In this document: one piece after another, positions 8,053 through 17,132 of the stretch
Layout of the letters: each line of letters starts with the position of its first letter
Position numbering within the stretch: position 1 is the stretch's first letter
Assembly (NCBI GenBank): GCA_003550275.1
Contig: QXCW01000002.1
Location: 3,285,501 to 3,349,500, forward strand
Reading direction: 5' to 3'
Origin: Flavobacteriaceae bacterium MAR_2010_72
Lineage (GTDB): Bacteria > Bacteroidota > Bacteroidia > Flavobacteriales > Flavobacteriaceae
Length of the DNA stretch: 64,000 nucleotides
Position numbers and translations under genes: made by a program
Notes under the pieces: model-generated
Told to the model about the DNA's origin: nothing
The model's input: the letters and a program-made list of their open reading frames with translations, nothing else
Databases searched by the model: none

Positions 8053-9168
8053 CTATTCTATTAGTTGTGCTAGTTCTTTGCCAATAATACTTCCTATAGC
8101 TACGCCCATTCCGCCCAATCTAACTCCGCAATACACATGATTGGAGAGTTGCTTAACTATTGGCCTTTTTTGCTCACCTACTCCCATAATACCGCTCCAC
8201 CTGTGATCAATTTCAAATTTTGTTTCAGGTAATATGGCTGTTTTTAGAAGTTCTTCTAACTTATTCTGAATGATATGGGTCTCTCCAAACTCTGTAGTTT
8301 CCTCCGTTTTAAAATCAAGATTTCGGCCACCTCCAAATAAAATTCTATTATCAATATTTCTAAAATAGTAATAGCCTTTATCCAAATGAAACGTTCCTTT
8401 TATATGAAGTCCTGCTATAGGTTTTGTTATGAGAACTTGAGCTCGTGCGGGTTTTACGGGTTCGTCCAATAATTGTCTAGCAAATCCATTAGTGGCTATA
8501 AGCAATTTTGAAGTGGTAAATTCAAAAGCATTTGTTTTAACAAGCACTCTATTAAACTCCTCTGAAAAAGTTTCGATATGGCAATTATTGAGAATCTTTA
8601 TCCCTTTAGATTGCACTTTAAAGACTAAAGCCTCCATCATTTTCCCTGTGTCGATCTGTCCTTCAAACTGATTAAAAATATACTGTTCTTTTATATTCTT
8701 AAACTTGAAACTATTGGGTTGAAGAGAAAAAACGTTGGCTTTAAAAATTGGCTCCAATAACTGGTTTATGATTTGCCTTCTAGCTATGCAGTCTTCAAAC
8801 ACTTGACTGTCTTCATTTCTAAAAAGCTCAAAACCACCATAACGTTGATAATCAATTGTATGTACACCAAGGGTCTGTTTTAAAACCTCAAGCCCCTTTA
8901 CGCGTTTGTTAACAAGCTCAAAAACTTCTTCTTCAGAATGAGAATCTAAATCATCTAATATCTCACTTAAACTTCCAAAACAGGCAAAGCCTGCGTTTTT
9001 TGTGCTAGCACCTTGAGGTAGCATCCCCTTTTCTAAGACTAGTATATTGGCCTTGGGAAATTGTGCCTTTAATTGTAGCGCACAATTTAAACCTACTATA
9101 CCACTACCAATGACCGTATAGTCGATATTAGAACACCATGATTTTATTTCCCAGTAGGACAGATTCAC
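8053..9168 (-). CDS. FAD-dependent oxidoreductase (DAO family)
   Basis: 371 residues. An N-terminal dinucleotide fold with GSGIVG at 21-26 binds FAD, and the rest fits the D-amino-acid oxidase / glycine oxidase-like fold, including a C-terminal GVRLGGMGVAIGS segment that closes on the FAD. There is no signal peptide. These enzymes oxidise amine substrates such as glycine, sarcosine or D-amino acids, but the sequence does not tell which. It is the first gene of the unit with mtgA and the Gre-like gene and begins after a 146-base spacer from accC. Confidence 0.85.
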   Translation of the reverse strand: MNLSYWEIKSWCSNIDYTVIGSGIVGLNCALQLKAQFPKANILVLEKGMLPQGASTKNAGFACFGSLSEILDDLDSHSEEEVFELVNKRVKGLEVLKQTLGVHTIDYQRYGGFELFRNEDSQVFEDCIARRQIINQLLEPIFKANVFSLQPNSFKFKNIKEQYIFNQFEGQIDTGKMMEALVFKVQSKGIKILNNCHIETFSEEFNRVLVKTNAFEFTTSKLLIATNGFARQLLDEPVKPARAQVLITKPIAGLHIKGTFHLDKGYYYFRNIDNRILFGGGRNLDFKTEETTEFGETHIIQNKLEELLKTAILPETKFEIDHRWSGIMGVGEQKRPIVKQLSNHVYCGVRLGGMGVAIGSIIGKELAQLIE

Positions 9169-9278
9169 GCTTTTGGTTGTTAGTGAATGGTAAAAGTAGG
9201 AATTTATTTTGTGTTCAGAATTAAGTGTAGCTGTTAGAAGCTCTTTATTTTTAACAAGGGAAACTACCTCAAAACTTT

Positions 9279-9314
9279 AAAAAAAACTCCGAAAGTACTT
9301 TCGGAGTTTTTTTA
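9279..9314 (-). terminator. Intrinsic terminator directly after accC
   Basis: A 28-base palindrome (9283-9310; half site AAAACTCCGAAAGT) flanked by A and T runs. It lies just beyond the accC stop on the minus strand. Because both flanks are homopolymeric it could work in both directions. Confidence 0.9.
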
Positions 9315-10667
9315 TTATTCTTCTGATATGGGCTGTATTTTAAACCCTTCCATAAATTTTGTGGTATAGTTACCCGCCAAATAATCTGGGTCCTCCATAA
9401 GTTGTCTATGAAACGGAATGGTTGTTTTAATTCCTTCAATTACGAACTCATCTAATGCGCGTTTCATTTTATTGATGGCCTCTTCCCTCGTTTGAGCAGT
9501 GGTAATCAATTTAGCAATCATAGAATCGTAGTTTGGAGGAATTGCATATCCTGCGTAAACATGCGTATCCAATCGAACACCATGTCCTCCTGGCGCATGA
9601 AGGGTTGTAATTCTTCCGGGAGAAGGGCGAAAATCATTAAATGGATCTTCAGCATTGATTCTACACTCTATAGAATGTAAGTTTGGTGTGTAATTTTTAC
9701 CAGAAATTGGTACGCCTGCGGCAACCAAAATCTGTTCACGAATCAAGTCAAAATCAATTACCTGTTCAGTAATTGGGTGCTCCACCTGAATACGTGTATT
9801 CATTTCCATAAAATAGAAATTACGGTGCTTGTCTACAAGAAACTCAATAGTCCCTGCACCCTCGTATTTAATATACTCTGCAGCTTTTACAGCGGCAAGT
9901 CCCATTTTATCACGCAATTCATCCGTCATAAAAGGTGAAGGCGTCTCCTCTGTTAGTTTTTGATGACGACGTTGTATGGAACAATCACGCTCGGAAAGGT
10001 GACATGCCTTACCTGTTGAGTCTCCAACAATTTGAATTTCGATATGACGTGGTTCTTCAATCAGTTTCTCCATGTACATATCGTCATTTCCAAACGCCGC
10101 TTTTGATTCTTGTCGTGCAGAATCCCAAGCAGTCTTCAGATTTTCTGGTTTCCAAACGGCACGCATTCCTTTTCCTCCTCCTCCAGCGGTAGCCTTGAGC
10201 ATGACAGGATACCCTGTTTCTTTGGCTACTTTTTCGCAATCTTCAAAATCTTTTATGATGCCGTCACTTCCAGGAACACAAGGCACACCAGCAGCTTTCA
10301 TTGTGGCCTTCGCTGTGGCTTTATCTCCCATTTTAGCGATCATCTCTGGTGACGCTCCTATAAATTTAATATTGTGCTCCTCACAAATCTTTGAAAATTT
10401 GGCGTTTTCAGATAAGAATCCGTATCCAGGGTGAATGGCATCTGCATTAGTGATTTCTGCAGCTGCTATAATATTCGACATTTTTAAATACGATTCACTA
10501 CTTGGTGGTGGTCCTATGCAAACGGCTTCATCAGCAAATTTAACATGCAAACTATCGGCATCTACTGTTGAATAGACTGCAACCGTTTTTATGCCCATTT
10601 CTTTACAGGTTCTAATAACACGAAGTGCTATTTCTCCTCTATTGGCAATTAATATTTTTTTGAACAT
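9315..10667 (-). CDS. accC: Acetyl-CoA carboxylase, biotin carboxylase subunit
   Basis: 450 residues; carboxylates the biotin on AccB using ATP and bicarbonate, the first half of malonyl-CoA synthesis. The N-terminal motif [17 protein letters not shown], the glycine-rich ATP-grasp loop [10 protein letters not shown] (about 163-172) and the catalytic [15 protein letters not shown] segment (about 291-305) are all intact. Length is standard. It is the distal gene of the fabH-accB-accC group and is followed by a strong terminator. Confidence 0.97.
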   Translation of the reverse strand: MFKKILIANRGEIALRVIRTCKEMGIKTVAVYSTVDADSLHVKFADEAVCIGPPPSSESYLKMSNIIAAAEITNADAIHPGYGFLSENAKFSKICEEHNIKFIGASPEMIAKMGDKATAKATMKAAGVPCVPGSDGIIKDFEDCEKVAKETGYPVMLKATAGGGGKGMRAVWKPENLKTAWDSARQESKAAFGNDDMYMEKLIEEPRHIEIQIVGDSTGKACHLSERDCSIQRRHQKLTEETPSPFMTDELRDKMGLAAVKAAEYIKYEGAGTIEFLVDKHRNFYFMEMNTRIQVEHPITEQVIDFDLIREQILVAAGVPISGKNYTPNLHSIECRINAEDPFNDFRPSPGRITTLHAPGGHGVRLDTHVYAGYAIPPNYDSMIAKLITTAQTREEAINKMKRALDEFVIEGIKTTIPFHRQLMEDPDYLAGNYTTKFMEGFKIQPISEE

Positions 10668-10680
10668 AACTTAATGTTTT

Positions 10681-10750
10681 AAAAATTTCAAATTCCAAGC
10701 TCCAAATTCCAAAGACTGGATTTTGAGATTTGTGTATTGGAATTTTTAAA
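10681..10750 (-). repeat. AAATTCCAA direct and inverted repeats between accB and accC
   Basis: CAAATTCCAA occurs at 10689-10698 and 10703-10712, with an inverted copy TTGGAATTT at 10737-10745. The transcript could fold between them. Low-complexity spacers of this kind are common in AT-rich genomes, and I cannot assign a role. Confidence 0.4.
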
Positions 10751-10753
10751 TTG

Positions 10754-11236
10754 TTATGATGGATCTACTAAAAATAGCGGTTGATCAAACTCCACTGGGG
10801 AAGAATCATCAACTAATATCTTCACAATTTTACCTGAAACTTCAGATTCTATTTCATTAAATAGTTTCATGGCTTCAATAACACAAAGGACATCTCCTGC
10901 TTTTATCGTACTTCCTACCTCAACAAACATAGGTTTATCAGGAGCTGGTTTACGATAAAATGTACCAATGATTGGAGATTTTATAGTAATGTATTTTGAA
11001 TTTTCGTCTGAAGCGGGGGCAGGACTTGCTGCTGGTGCTTGTTGGGTTTGCTGAACAGGAGCTTGAGCCGCTACTGGTGTGCCAACCGGAATTTGCTGAA
11101 CGTAAGTGGTACCTTCCCCACGATCATCACTTCCTGTTCTAATGGTGATTTTAATATCGTCCATTTCCAATTTAACCTCACTCGCGCCTGACTTTGCGAC
11201 AAATTTGATTAAGTTTTGAATTTCCTTAATATCCAT
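10754..11236 (-). CDS. accB: Acetyl-CoA carboxylase, biotin carboxyl carrier protein
   Basis: 160 residues. An N-terminal helical segment (1-35) is linked by an Ala/Pro/Gln-rich hinge (about 50-76) to a C-terminal biotinyl domain. The biotinylated lysine is Lys124 in EAMKLFNE. The protein carries carboxybiotin between AccC and the carboxyltransferase. It lies between fabH and accC in the same orientation; the carboxyltransferase subunits are not in the window. Confidence 0.97.
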   Translation of the reverse strand: MDIKEIQNLIKFVAKSGASEVKLEMDDIKITIRTGSDDRGEGTTYVQQIPVGTPVAAQAPVQQTQQAPAASPAPASDENSKYITIKSPIIGTFYRKPAPDKPMFVEVGSTIKAGDVLCVIEAMKLFNEIESEVSGKIVKILVDDSSPVEFDQPLFLVDPS

Positions 11237-11265
11237 ATTAAATTATTTATTAGTTAGTTTATTGT

Positions 11266-12261
11266 TTAGGAATTATACGCCCAAGTTAAATAGATTGACC
11301 CCCAGGCAAATCCACCACCGAACGCGGCAAAAATTAGTTTGTCTCCTTTTTTAAGTTGTTTTTCGTAGTCGTTTAAAAGCAACGGTAAAGTAGCCGATGT
11401 AGTATTGCCATATTTTTGGATATTCATCATCACTTTTTCCTCTTCTAATTGAACTCTATTGGCTGTCGCTTCAATAATTCGTTTGTTAGCTTGATGCGCT
11501 ACTAACCATGAAATGTCTTCCTTGGTTAAATTATTCCGCTCTAGTATTTTTTCTGTCACGTCAGCCATATTAAAAACGGCATTTTTAAACACCGTTTTTC
11601 CTTCTTGAAATACAAAATGCTTTCCTTGGGCGATGGCTTCAGGTGTGGATGGGTATGAAGAACCTCCGTAAGTAGCTTGTAAAAACTCTCTCCCCGTGCC
11701 GTCACTTCTTAAATACTCATCATGTAGACCATAACCATCTTGGCTTGCTTCAAACAAAACTGCCCCTGCCCCATCACCGAAAATGATGCACGTAGCTCGG
11801 TCTTCATAATTAATCATTGACGAATTTTTATCAGCTCCTATAAGGAGCACGTTTTTATATTTTCCAGATTCAATATACCGAGCAGCAACTGACATGCCAT
11901 ATAAAAAGCTAGAGCAAGCCGCTTCTAGATCGAACGAAAATGCATTTGTAGCACCAATATTAGAAGCAGTAAAAGCTGCAGTAGAGGCAGCTTTCATATC
12001 GGGAGTTGCTGTTGCAACAATTACCAATTCAATAGTTTTTGGGTCAATACCTTTTTTGTTAATAAGGTCTTGAGCGGCATTAATTGCCAAAAAGGAAGTG
12101 CCTTTCCCCTCTTCTTTTAAAATTCTGCGTTCCTTGATACCCGTTCTGGTTGTTATCCATTCATCATTGGTATCTACCATGGTTTCTAAAATCTGATTTG
12201 TTAATACAAAATCAGGTACATAAGCCCCTGTCGCGGTTATTGCAGCGGTGATTTTACTCAT
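11266..12261 (-). CDS. fabH: Beta-ketoacyl-ACP synthase III
   Basis: 331 residues; starts fatty-acid synthesis by condensing an acyl-CoA primer with malonyl-ACP. The catalytic triad is Cys116 (EAACSSFLYG), His256 (VAHQANKR) and Asn286 (KYGNTTSA). The gene begins downstream of the rpmF terminator and runs into accB with a 29-base spacer. plsX, which often lies between rpmF and fabH in other phyla, is absent here. Confidence 0.96.
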   Translation of the reverse strand: MSKITAAITATGAYVPDFVLTNQILETMVDTNDEWITTRTGIKERRILKEEGKGTSFLAINAAQDLINKKGIDPKTIELVIVATATPDMKAASTAAFTASNIGATNAFSFDLEAACSSFLYGMSVAARYIESGKYKNVLLIGADKNSSMINYEDRATCIIFGDGAGAVLFEASQDGYGLHDEYLRSDGTGREFLQATYGGSSYPSTPEAIAQGKHFVFQEGKTVFKNAVFNMADVTEKILERNNLTKEDISWLVAHQANKRIIEATANRVQLEEEKVMMNIQKYGNTTSATLPLLLNDYEKQLKKGDKLIFAAFGGGFAWGSIYLTWAYNS

Positions 12262-12390
12262 TGTGTGCGTTTAGTTTTACCAAAATAGACGAAAAAACGT
12301 CAAAAAACAGCAAATTTTAATGAATTTACTAAATTTTGGTTAGATAATGTGCAAATTAAGTTGTTTTTGAGAGATTGAGAAATTAATCAT

Positions 12391-12420
12391 AAAAAAAACG
12401 CCCATAAATGAGCGTTTTAA
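12391..12420 (-). terminator. Intrinsic terminator after rpmF
   Basis: On the minus strand an 11-bp stem (AAAACGCTCAT / ATGGGCGTTTT, one G-T wobble) with a 2-base loop runs into a T tract. It lies 19 bases past the rpmF stop and separates rpmF from fabH, though read-through is possible. Confidence 0.85.
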
Positions 12421-12438
12421 TATATGCATGCATAATAC

Positions 12439-12642
12439 TTATGCTAAATTTTCTTCTTTTTCAGAATTATCAATCAATACTTGTCCTCTGTAGTACAATT
12501 TACCTTCATGCCAGTGGGCTCTGTGGTAAAGATGTGCTTCTCCTGTTGTTGGGCAAGTAGCGATTTGAGGAACAGACGCTTTGTAATGCGTTCTTCTTTT
12601 ATCTCTTCTTGTTTTTGACGTTTTTCTTTTAGGATGTGCCAT
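12439..12642 (-). CDS. rpmF: 50S ribosomal protein L32
   Basis: 67 residues; a small basic protein of the large subunit. The N-terminus [20 protein letters not shown] is characteristic. The usual CXXC zinc site is represented by only one cysteine (ATCPTTGE), so this is a zinc-independent (C-minus) form. It follows the DUF177 gene by 9 bases, the widely conserved DUF177-rpmF pair. Confidence 0.96.
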   Translation of the reverse strand: MAHPKRKTSKTRRDKRRTHYKASVPQIATCPTTGEAHLYHRAHWHEGKLYYRGQVLIDNSEKEENLA

Positions 12643-12651
12643 TTTATATGA

Positions 12652-13194
12652 TTATTTATCCGTTAATAGTTTCTTTAATGTATTCCAACGAGGATCTATT
12701 TCCTCTGATGATTTTTCCTTTTCTTCCAAGTCCTTAGGACTCAATTCTTCTAGTTTTTTAAGTATCTCTGACTTTAATGTTCCATCTTCAACTCCCGGGT
12801 GAATACATTTTGCAGGAACAGATAAAATGATTAATTCATAAATATACTGCGCTACACTAACTTCGTATTCTCCATGAGGAACAATAAGAATATCGACATG
12901 TTCGTCATTGAATGTGTCTCCAAATTTTACCACCAAGTCAAAAGTTCCATTAACTTTTTGATCATAGGGCTCATTTGAAATATCACAATTGACATTAACA
13001 CTGCCTGAAATTTCAAAGTGAAGCTCCAAAAGTGTGGTCTTTTTTTCAAAAACCAACTCTGTTTTTACACTTACATCATTAAAATCATCATACTCAAAAT
13101 GTTCAAAGAACGCTTTATCAATTTGATAATCAAAATGGTGCTTGCCTAATTTTAAACCTATAAACGGTATTGTAAACTCCTTAAGCGGCTTCAT
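12652..13194 (-). CDS. DUF177 (YceD-like) protein
   Basis: About 180 residues from the second in-frame ATG at 13192-13194, chosen because MKPLKEFTIPFIGLKLG is the typical start; a Met three codons earlier is possible. DUF177/YceD proteins are encoded directly before rpmF in most bacteria and are linked to 23S rRNA accumulation and assembly. A conserved cysteine-bearing segment (NCDISNEPY, about 74-82) and the C-terminal DPRWNTLKKLL motif are visible. The protein has no signal or membrane segment. Confidence 0.88.
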   Translation of the reverse strand: MKPLKEFTIPFIGLKLGKHHFDYQIDKAFFEHFEYDDFNDVSVKTELVFEKKTTLLELHFEISGSVNVNCDISNEPYDQKVNGTFDLVVKFGDTFNDEHVDILIVPHGEYEVSVAQYIYELIILSVPAKCIHPGVEDGTLKSEILKKLEELSPKDLEEKEKSSEEIDPRWNTLKKLLTDK

Positions 13195-13268
13195 AACTCG
13201 CATTCATTTTGAGCCTGCAAATATATAAATTTTATATTTATATAGCAGTGTTATTCACAAAAAATTGT

Positions 13269-14315
13269 TTAAGCCTTTCTCGATGCTTTTTTAAGGGGGT
13301 TTTTTGAAATTTCAGCATATTCTTCCCGGTTCTTAAAAATTTGAATTGCGGTAAAAACTGCTTCCTTAAATGAGCTTTCGTCAGCCTCCCCTTTACCGGC
13401 GATTTCATAAGCCGTACCGTGATCTGGAGAAGTCCTTACCTTGTGCAGTCCTGCCGTATAATTGACACCCTGGCCAAAAGTGATGGTTTTAAACGGTATT
13501 AACCCTTGATCATGATATGAAGCAACCACCGCATCAAAATTTTTGTAATTATTTGAACCGAAAAAGCTATCCGCCGAATACGGTCCATAGACTAATTTGC
13601 CAGATTCCTTTATTTTTAGAAGGGTTGGTCGCAAAACGGTATCGTCTTCATTGCCAATAACACCATTATCCCCAGCATGCGGATTAATTGCAAGCACCGC
13701 TATTCGCGGTCTATTAATTTTAAAGTCTTTTATAAGCGAAGTGTGAATTGTCTCAATTTTAGTTTTAACGAGTTGTTCCGTGATATGCGCTGGGACATCT
13801 TTCACTGGAACATGGTCAGTTAAAAGGCCAACTTTTAAGTATTCAGTAACCATAAACATCAAGCTGTTTCCGCCTAAAGCCTTTTCCAAATAATTAGTGT
13901 GTCCTGGGAAATTAAATGTTTCAGATTGAATAGTATGTTTATTAATTGGAGCTGTTATTAAAACATCAATACTATCATTTTTGAGTTTTTGGGTAGCTTT
14001 TTCAAGAGATTTAACGGCATAAGCACCAATGTATTGGTCTTCCTTCCCAAATTCAATATTAACATTTTCTTTCCAAACATTAAAAACATTGATTTTACCT
14101 TCAACTATGGGGTCTCCTTCGTTAATACCATGCAAATTAACTTCACTGTTAAAATGCTTTTTAGCAAAAGACATGGTTTTAATTGAGGCAAATATAATTG
14201 GAGTACAGAACTCAAGCATGCGCGAGTCTTCAAATGTTTTTAAAATAATTTCGGGGCCAATTCCATTTAAATCACCAACAGAAATCCCTACTTTTATCTT
14301 TTCTTCTTTTTTCAT
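13269..14315 (-). CDS. pdxA: 4-hydroxythreonine-4-phosphate dehydrogenase
   Basis: 348 residues; oxidises 4-phosphohydroxy-L-threonine in the DXP-dependent route to pyridoxal phosphate. Early GISVGDLNGIGPEIILKTF is the family start, metal-binding histidines lie in FPGHTNYLE and SYHDQGLIPFK, and GTAYEIAGKGEAD lies near the C-terminus. Length is normal. It is the first gene of the leftward pdxA-DUF177-rpmF group and is divergent from ribE. Confidence 0.95.
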   Translation of the reverse strand: MKKEEKIKVGISVGDLNGIGPEIILKTFEDSRMLEFCTPIIFASIKTMSFAKKHFNSEVNLHGINEGDPIVEGKINVFNVWKENVNIEFGKEDQYIGAYAVKSLEKATQKLKNDSIDVLITAPINKHTIQSETFNFPGHTNYLEKALGGNSLMFMVTEYLKVGLLTDHVPVKDVPAHITEQLVKTKIETIHTSLIKDFKINRPRIAVLAINPHAGDNGVIGNEDDTVLRPTLLKIKESGKLVYGPYSADSFFGSNNYKNFDAVVASYHDQGLIPFKTITFGQGVNYTAGLHKVRTSPDHGTAYEIAGKGEADESSFKEAVFTAIQIFKNREEYAEISKNPLKKASRKA

Positions 14316-14431
14316 TTGCTTTAAATTCCTTATTAATTCAAAAGCTTGGTCAAGACATGTATAAAACTTTATTAATACATTATCTTTGATGCATCTTTTA
14401 ACGTTACAAATTTAACCATTTATTCGACATT

Positions 14432-15022
14432 ATGTTTACAGGAATTATTGAAGATTTAGGGCTTGTTACCGCTTTAGAGCAGGAACGCGAAAACCTCCAT
14501 ATTACCTTAAAAAGTAAATTAACACCAGAGCTTAAAATAGATCAAAGTGTTGCTCATAATGGCGTTTGCCTTACGGTGGTTGCAATCCATGACGACCAAT
14601 ATACTGTAACAGCAATTAGGGAGACATTACTTAAAACTAACCTTTCGAGATTAAATATTGGTGACTTTATCAATCTTGAACGTGGCATGAAATTAGGTGA
14701 TAGGCTTGATGGCCACATTGTTCAAGGGCATGTTGACCTAGTTGGGAAATGTACTTCGATAACTGAACAACAAGGAAGTTGGTTAATTCATTTTGAATAT
14801 GGCTCAAGTTCAAAATATACAACCATTGAAAAAGGGTCTGTAACTATAAACGGCGTTAGTTTAACAGTGGTTGACTCTGGCACAAATTCGTTCAGTGTGG
14901 CGATAATTCCCTACACATTTGAGAACACAACATTCCAACACTTGAAAGCAGATGAATTTGTAAACCTTGAATTTGACGTTTTGGGAAAATATATACAGAA
15001 GCTGTATGAATCTAGAGTTTAG
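14432..15022 (+). CDS. ribE: Riboflavin synthase alpha chain
   Basis: 196 residues; dismutates two lumazine molecules to riboflavin. It has the tandem lumazine-binding repeats, starting with MFTGIIEDLG, with NGVCLTVV in the first half and NGVSLTVV in the second, and GHIVQGHVD near residue 95. Its TAG stop lies inside TTAG, which also supplies the TAA stop of the convergent PID-CTERM gene. The other riboflavin genes are elsewhere. Confidence 0.95.
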   Translation: MFTGIIEDLGLVTALEQERENLHITLKSKLTPELKIDQSVAHNGVCLTVVAIHDDQYTVTAIRETLLKTNLSRLNIGDFINLERGMKLGDRLDGHIVQGHVDLVGKCTSITEQQGSWLIHFEYGSSSKYTTIEKGSVTINGVSLTVVDSGTNSFSVAIIPYTFENTTFQHLKADEFVNLEFDVLGKYIQKLYESRV

Positions 15023-15219
15023 GCGTTTTGTTTGTTTTTTATGCCATAAATCAATGCGGCTATAAGAACCACAGGGATTGCCCCATCAATAGGAAGCCCT
15101 GGCGGTGGTGGCGGTGATGGTGGCGTAGGCAACCCTTCACTTGGCCGTTGAGCCATGCATACAAAACTTATTAATACAAATAAGATTGAGGCAAAAAATT
15201 TCTTGTTTTGTATTCTCAT
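15019..15219 (-). CDS. PID-CTERM-type small proline-rich protein
   Basis: 66 residues. An N-terminal signal peptide (about 1-24, ending MAQ) is followed by a proline-rich linker with PPSPPPPPGLPIDG, a hydrophobic stretch (about 47-60) and a basic tail KNKQNA. This tripartite end, with the invariant P-I-D, matches the putative PID-CTERM sorting signal described from Bacteroidota. Proteins of this kind consist of little besides signal and tail, and their role is unknown. It overlaps ribE by 4 bases, tail to tail. Confidence 0.75.
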   Translation of the reverse strand: MRIQNKKFFASILFVLISFVCMAQRPSEGLPTPPSPPPPPGLPIDGAIPVVLIAALIYGIKNKQNA

Positions 15220-15924
15220 TTAATATCTATCGCATAAAAAACTATCGGCATCTTATGTCATTAACAGAGAAAATTAAAATTGTAGCGTCAACAAAAACTT
15301 TAAAATCCTTCTCTTTCTAACTTTCAATACACTTTAAAAAATCCTGTTATTTTAACAAAATTGCTTTAATCAACCTATTGAAACCTGTCCGTAAAATTAT
15401 AAAAAAAAGCGAGCTTACAAAATTAAAATGATAAAAAACATCCACAAAATGCAAAAAACATCGATAAAGAGCAATTGTTTTGTTCAGCTATAACCTATTC
15501 ATTCTACTATCAAATATACATTCTTTTGCTTATACAAAACCTGCTTTAGGTTAAATAATTGTTAGCAAGCAAATTATCTCGTCGTACTACCTACGAAAAA
15601 AAGGTCTTAATAGTTTTCCTACATTCTCACGCTTGCAATTAAATTAAAAACTGTAGGTTTTTTCTTATAAATGTGTTAGTATAAAAGCCTTCAACTTGTC
15701 ACGCATTCCAGCACCTTGAGTTGTTGGAATAAAAGGATCCTGGCCGCCATAAAACAAAATGGTTTCAAAACCTCATACTATTATACTCTTATCTGTTTTT
15801 TAATATCTAGTTAACGTTAAAACTTAAAATAAATTTTATTTATGTAATACCTATAAATTCTAATAAAAAGGTTTTAACTTTATGTAAAATCACAATTCTA
15901 ATCCCAAAATAAGAAATCAATTCT
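15220..15924. other. 705-base region without an intact gene
   Basis: No open frame above about 40 codons is convincing here. The stretch is AT-rich with many stops in all frames. The one coding-like signal is the minus-strand remnant at 15665-15772. The end nearest glgA holds TAACTTTA at about 15876-15883, a one-mismatch match to the -7 box, which may be the glgA promoter. Confidence 0.6.
15665..15772 (-). pseudogene. C-terminal remnant of a decayed gene
   Basis: A minus-strand frame of 35 codons ending in TAA reads with strong coding character: the core is ILFYGGQDPFIPTTQGAGM, ending MRDKLKAFILTHL. An in-frame TGA precedes it and no start is nearby, so it looks like the tail of a lost gene. 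The YGGQDPFIP portion faintly recalls the C-terminal 'G..D..vp' loop of alpha/beta hydrolases, but I do not assign a family. It points away from glgA. Confidence 0.4.
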
Positions 15925-17127
15925 ATGAAAGCTCTTTTATACACAAGAGAATTCCCTCCTTATGTCTACGGCGGTGCAGGAGTACATGTTGAATATTTAG
16001 CCGACGAATTATCAAAGCTAATTGAAATTGAAGTGCGCTGCTTTGGAGATCAAGATGTCCAGAAAGAAAACCTCACAGTAAAAGGGTTTCCTTATAATAA
16101 TCCCGCTTTTGATCATTCTAATGAAAAACTTAAGGCCATTATGCAAACCTTAAGTACTTCAATCTATATGAATGCCGACAATATTGATGCCGATATTGTG
16201 CATTGTCATACTTGGTATGCCCAATTTGCTGGGATTATGGCTAAATTATGCTATGGTATTCCTCTTGTGGTCACCACGCATTCGTTGGAACCCTTGCGCC
16301 CATGGAAACGAGAACAGCTTGGTAAAGGCTATGACGCATCTTCTTGGATTGAAAAAACCGCTATTGAAATGGCCGACGCTGTAATTGCAGTTTCAAAAGA
16401 GACTAAACAGGATGTGCTCACCCATTTTAATGTGAATGAAGATAAAATCAAAGTCATCTATAATGGTATTAATCTTCAGGAGTATGCCGTTAGCGATAAA
16501 ACCTCAACTTTGGAAGCTTATGGTATTGACAAAAACAAACCCTATGTACTTTTTGTCGGACGGATTACACGGCAAAAGGGTATTACTCATTTAGTAAATG
16601 CAATAAAGTATATAGATCCTGAAACGCAAATTGTGCTATGTGCTGGAGCTCCTGACACGAAAGAAATTGGAATTGAAATGGAGCAAAGTGTTAATGCGGT
16701 CAAAAAGGATCGCAATAATGTGATTTGGATTGCTGATATGCTCCCCAAACAAGAGGTTATCCAATTATATTCGCATGCCGATGTGTTTTGTTGCCCTTCT
16801 ATATATGAGCCTTTTGGGATTATCAACATAGAGGCTATGGCTTGTAAAACGGCTGTCGTGGCAAGTGCCGTTGGAGGGATTAAAGAAGTCGTCGTTCACA
16901 ATGAAACTGGCATCCTTGTTCCGTTAGAACAACAAACTACCGCGCCTTTTGAGCCCGTAAATCCAGAGCAATTTTCCAAAGATTTGGCCCACGGCATTAA
17001 TACTATTATAAATAATCCCCAACTTAAAGCAAAAATGGCCGATAAGGGTCGAAAGCGGGTGGAGGACTATTTTGATTGGGCTGCCATAGCAAAACAAGTA
17101 GAAGAATTATATAAATCATTAATCTAA
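15925..17127 (+). CDS. glgA: Glycogen synthase, GT4 type
   Basis: 400 residues with the GT-B fold. The N-terminal domain contains GGAGVHVEYLADEL. The C-terminal domain has FVGRITRQKGITHL (about 212-225) and the nucleotide-sugar site EPFGIINIEAMACKTAVVAS (about 294-313). This shorter form differs from the GT5 E. coli GlgA and matches the actinobacterial-type glycogen synthases, which may use ADP-glucose to make glucan or maltose-1-phosphate. Pairing with glgC 5 bases downstream supports ADP-glucose as donor. Branching enzyme and phosphorylase are not in the window. Confidence 0.9.
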   Translation: MKALLYTREFPPYVYGGAGVHVEYLADELSKLIEIEVRCFGDQDVQKENLTVKGFPYNNPAFDHSNEKLKAIMQTLSTSIYMNADNIDADIVHCHTWYAQFAGIMAKLCYGIPLVVTTHSLEPLRPWKREQLGKGYDASSWIEKTAIEMADAVIAVSKETKQDVLTHFNVNEDKIKVIYNGINLQEYAVSDKTSTLEAYGIDKNKPYVLFVGRITRQKGITHLVNAIKYIDPETQIVLCAGAPDTKEIGIEMEQSVNAVKKDRNNVIWIADMLPKQEVIQLYSHADVFCCPSIYEPFGIINIEAMACKTAVVASAVGGIKEVVVHNETGILVPLEQQTTAPFEPVNPEQFSKDLAHGINTIINNPQLKAKMADKGRKRVEDYFDWAAIAKQVEELYKSLI

Positions 17128-17132
17128 AAACA

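Noticed and set aside
10072-10434. 120-codon plus-strand open frame inside accC
   Set aside because: Antisense shadow of biotin carboxylase; Ser/Pro-rich low-complexity translation with no recognisable motif.
15250-15500. Short plus-strand frames of about 20 codons in the large gap
   Set aside because: They start and stop by chance in AT-rich sequence and show no coding-like composition.
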